Assembly (NCBI GenBank): GCA_022841665.1
Contig: JALHRB010000013.1
Location: 1-64,000 of the forward strand
Direction of reading: 5' to 3'
Length of the DNA: 64,000 nt
DNA from: Pseudolabrys sp.
Lineage (GTDB): Bacteria; Pseudomonadota; Alphaproteobacteria; Rhizobiales; Xanthobacteraceae
Shown: positions 62,782 to 64,000 of the stretch, piece after piece
Layout: each line of letters starts with the position of its first letter
Numbering within the stretch: position 1 is the first letter of the stretch
Translations under genes and position numbers: made by a program
Notes under the pieces: generated by a model
What the model was told of the DNA's origin: nothing
What the model saw: the letters and a program-made list of their open reading frames with translations, nothing else
Databases searched by the model: none

Positions 62782-63912
62782 ATGCGCATCATCCTGACCT
62801 CGATCGTCCTGCTCGCCGCGCTGTCCGTGGCGCAGGCGGCGGATTCCACGTTCAACACCTCTGCCGGTAAAGTGACGGTCGAAACCGTTGCGCGCGGGCT
62901 GGTCAACCCCTGGGCGCTCGCCTTCCTGCCCGACGGCGCCATGCTGGTCACCGAGCGGCCCGGCCGCATGCGCATCGTGGCGCGCGACGGCAAATTGTCG
63001 CCCCCGCTCGCCAACGTGCCGAAGGTCTTCGCCTCCGGCCAGGGCGGCCTGCTCGACGTCATCCTCGACCGCGGCTTCGCGCAGAACCGCACCATTTATT
63101 TTTCCTATGCCGAGCCGGTCGAAGGCGGCGGCCGCACCGCGCTCGCGCGCGCCAAGCTCGAGACCGGCGAGACGCCGCGGCTGACCGACGTGAAGGTGAT
63201 CTACCGCCAGCAAGGCTCGGTCTCGCGCGGCAATCACTTCGCCGGCCGCATCGCGCAGGCGGCCGACGGCAACCTGTTCCTCACCACGGGCGACCATTTC
63301 AGCGGCCGCGACATGGCGCAGACGCTCGACAACCATCTCGGCAAGGTCGTGCGCATCACGCCGGATGGCGAGGCGCCGAAGGACAATCCCTTCGTCGGCA
63401 AGGCCGGTGCGCGGCCGGAGATCTGGTCCTACGGCCACCGCAACCCGCAGGGACTCGCCCTCAATCCCGCCGATGGCTCATTGTGGGAGCAGGAGCACGG
63501 CGCCAGAGGCGGCGACGAGATCAACCGCATCGAGCCGGGCAAGAACTACGGCTGGCCACTGGTGAGCCATGGCGTCAATTACGACGGCTCGCCGGTCGGC
63601 GCCGGCAAGGCGCAGATGGAAGGCGTCACCGATCCGCTCTGGCACTGGACGCCGTCGATCGCGCCGTCCGGCATGACCTTTTACACCGGCGACCTGTTCC
63701 CGGCGTGGAAAGGCAGCCTGTTTAACGGCGCGCTGAAATTCCAGCTGCTGTCGCGGCTGGAGATCAAGGACGGCAAGGTCGTGCGCGAGGAGCGCCTGCT
63801 GCAAGGCCTCAACGAGCGCATCCGCGACGTGCGCCAGGGCCCCGACGGCGCGCTTTACCTCGTCACCGACAGCGGCTCGGGCCGCGTGCTGCGCGTCGCG
63901 CCGGCCAGATAA
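62782..63912 (+). CDS. Soluble aldose sugar dehydrogenase, PQQ-dependent type (YliI-like)
   Basis: A 376-residue exported beta-propeller protein. The signal peptide (MRIILTSIVLLAALSVAQAA) is followed by GLVNPWALAFLPDGAMLVTE, the typical first blade. It also shows EIWSYGHRNPQGLALNP and WEQEHGARGGDEINRIEPG, characteristic of PQQ-dependent soluble glucose/aldose dehydrogenases. It oxidises sugars in the periplasm. Activity depends on PQQ, for which no biosynthesis gene is in the window. The ATG at 62782 fits the signal peptide; an in-frame alternative lies at 62764. Confidence 0.9.
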   Translation: MRIILTSIVLLAALSVAQAADSTFNTSAGKVTVETVARGLVNPWALAFLPDGAMLVTERPGRMRIVARDGKLSPPLANVPKVFASGQGGLLDVILDRGFAQNRTIYFSYAEPVEGGGRTALARAKLETGETPRLTDVKVIYRQQGSVSRGNHFAGRIAQAADGNLFLTTGDHFSGRDMAQTLDNHLGKVVRITPDGEAPKDNPFVGKAGARPEIWSYGHRNPQGLALNPADGSLWEQEHGARGGDEINRIEPGKNYGWPLVSHGVNYDGSPVGAGKAQMEGVTDPLWHWTPSIAPSGMTFYTGDLFPAWKGSLFNGALKFQLLSRLEIKDGKVVREERLLQGLNERIRDVRQGPDGALYLVTDSGSGRVLRVAPAR

Positions 63913-64000
63913 TCACCACTTGTGAAACACGAAGAACGCGCCGGCCGCGATCAGCGCGAAGCCGACGCCCTGGTTCCAGGTGATCGGCTCCTTCAGGTAG
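63913..64000 (-). CDS. DUF486/DMT-family small membrane protein, C-terminal end (5' part outside window)
   Basis: On the minus strand the frame entering from the window edge reads YLKEPITWNQGVGFALIAAG, then AFFVFHKW and a TGA at 63913-63915. This matches the usual end of the roughly 115-residue DUF486 (DMT-like) membrane proteins. It is convergent with the aldose dehydrogenase gene and abuts its stop codon. Only 28 residues are visible. Confidence 0.7.
   Translation of the reverse strand, partial: YLKEPITWNQGVGFALIAAGAFFVFHKW

Overview
The window reads as chromosomal DNA of a GC-rich alphaproteobacterium, most likely a Hyphomicrobiales (Rhizobiales) member of the Bradyrhizobiaceae/Xanthobacteraceae type. 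The reasons are an imuB-dnaE2 mutagenesis cassette, several high-affinity branched-chain amino acid type (HAAT) ABC transporters, a Bug/TctBA carboxylate importer, many orphan catabolic dehydrogenases, and numerous intergenic palindromes, including a copy of the short palindrome that is abundant in rhizobia (31581-31627). The assignment is inferred from gene content only. I see no tRNA, rRNA, CRISPR array, transposase, phage gene or replication origin.

Layout. 1-4409: end of imuB and dnaE2 (error-prone polymerase). 4636-9927: an aroE-like gene coupled to an FAH-family hydrolase, divergent from an isomerase/extradiol dioxygenase pair (homoprotocatechuate-type meta cleavage), then a D-2-hydroxyacid dehydrogenase and an atypical SDR. 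10052-13984: three-subunit molybdenum hydroxylase (FAD, 2Fe-2S and Mo subunits). 14104-27251: mixed catabolic genes (isochorismatase-like, cyclase-family, HisD-family, SDR, a hydroxyacid dehydrogenase/LLM flavoprotein pair divergent from a LysR regulator, cupin, GST, GlcG-like, two HIBADH-family reductases, CocE/NonD hydrolase). 27396-45379: three HAAT importers with four substrate-binding components in all (three intact and one deleted remnant), interleaved with an amidohydrolase, an FAD monooxygenase and a small cupin-like protein. 45809-51210: VOC protein, cyclase-family hydrolase, two tandem Bug-type binding proteins and TctB-TctA. 51359-64000: mostly housekeeping or stress genes (CreA, MsrP, an EF-G-like GTPase, an orphan binding protein, a winged-helix/hydrolase fusion, aspartate aminotransferase, a GT87-like membrane protein, a phytanoyl-CoA dioxygenase-like protein, GST, a soluble aldose dehydrogenase) and the end of a DUF486 gene.

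Taken together, the middle of the window looks like a scavenging and catabolic region: periplasmic binding proteins and permeases bring in organic acids or amino-acid-like compounds, and scattered dehydrogenases, hydrolases and ring-cleavage enzymes degrade them. Substrates cannot be assigned from sequence alone.

The most striking observation is a family of about 110-bp multi-hairpin palindromic elements. It lies between genes and is also inserted in frame inside genes: four copies in dnaE2 (all in the same orientation and codon phase) and one in the GT87-like gene. The copies add peptides of about 37-42 residues to otherwise intact proteins. This resembles the Rickettsia palindromic element phenomenon, here in an unrelated alphaproteobacterial lineage. 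One dnaE2 copy carries a run of 13 G residues, a potential slippage site in a mutagenesis polymerase.
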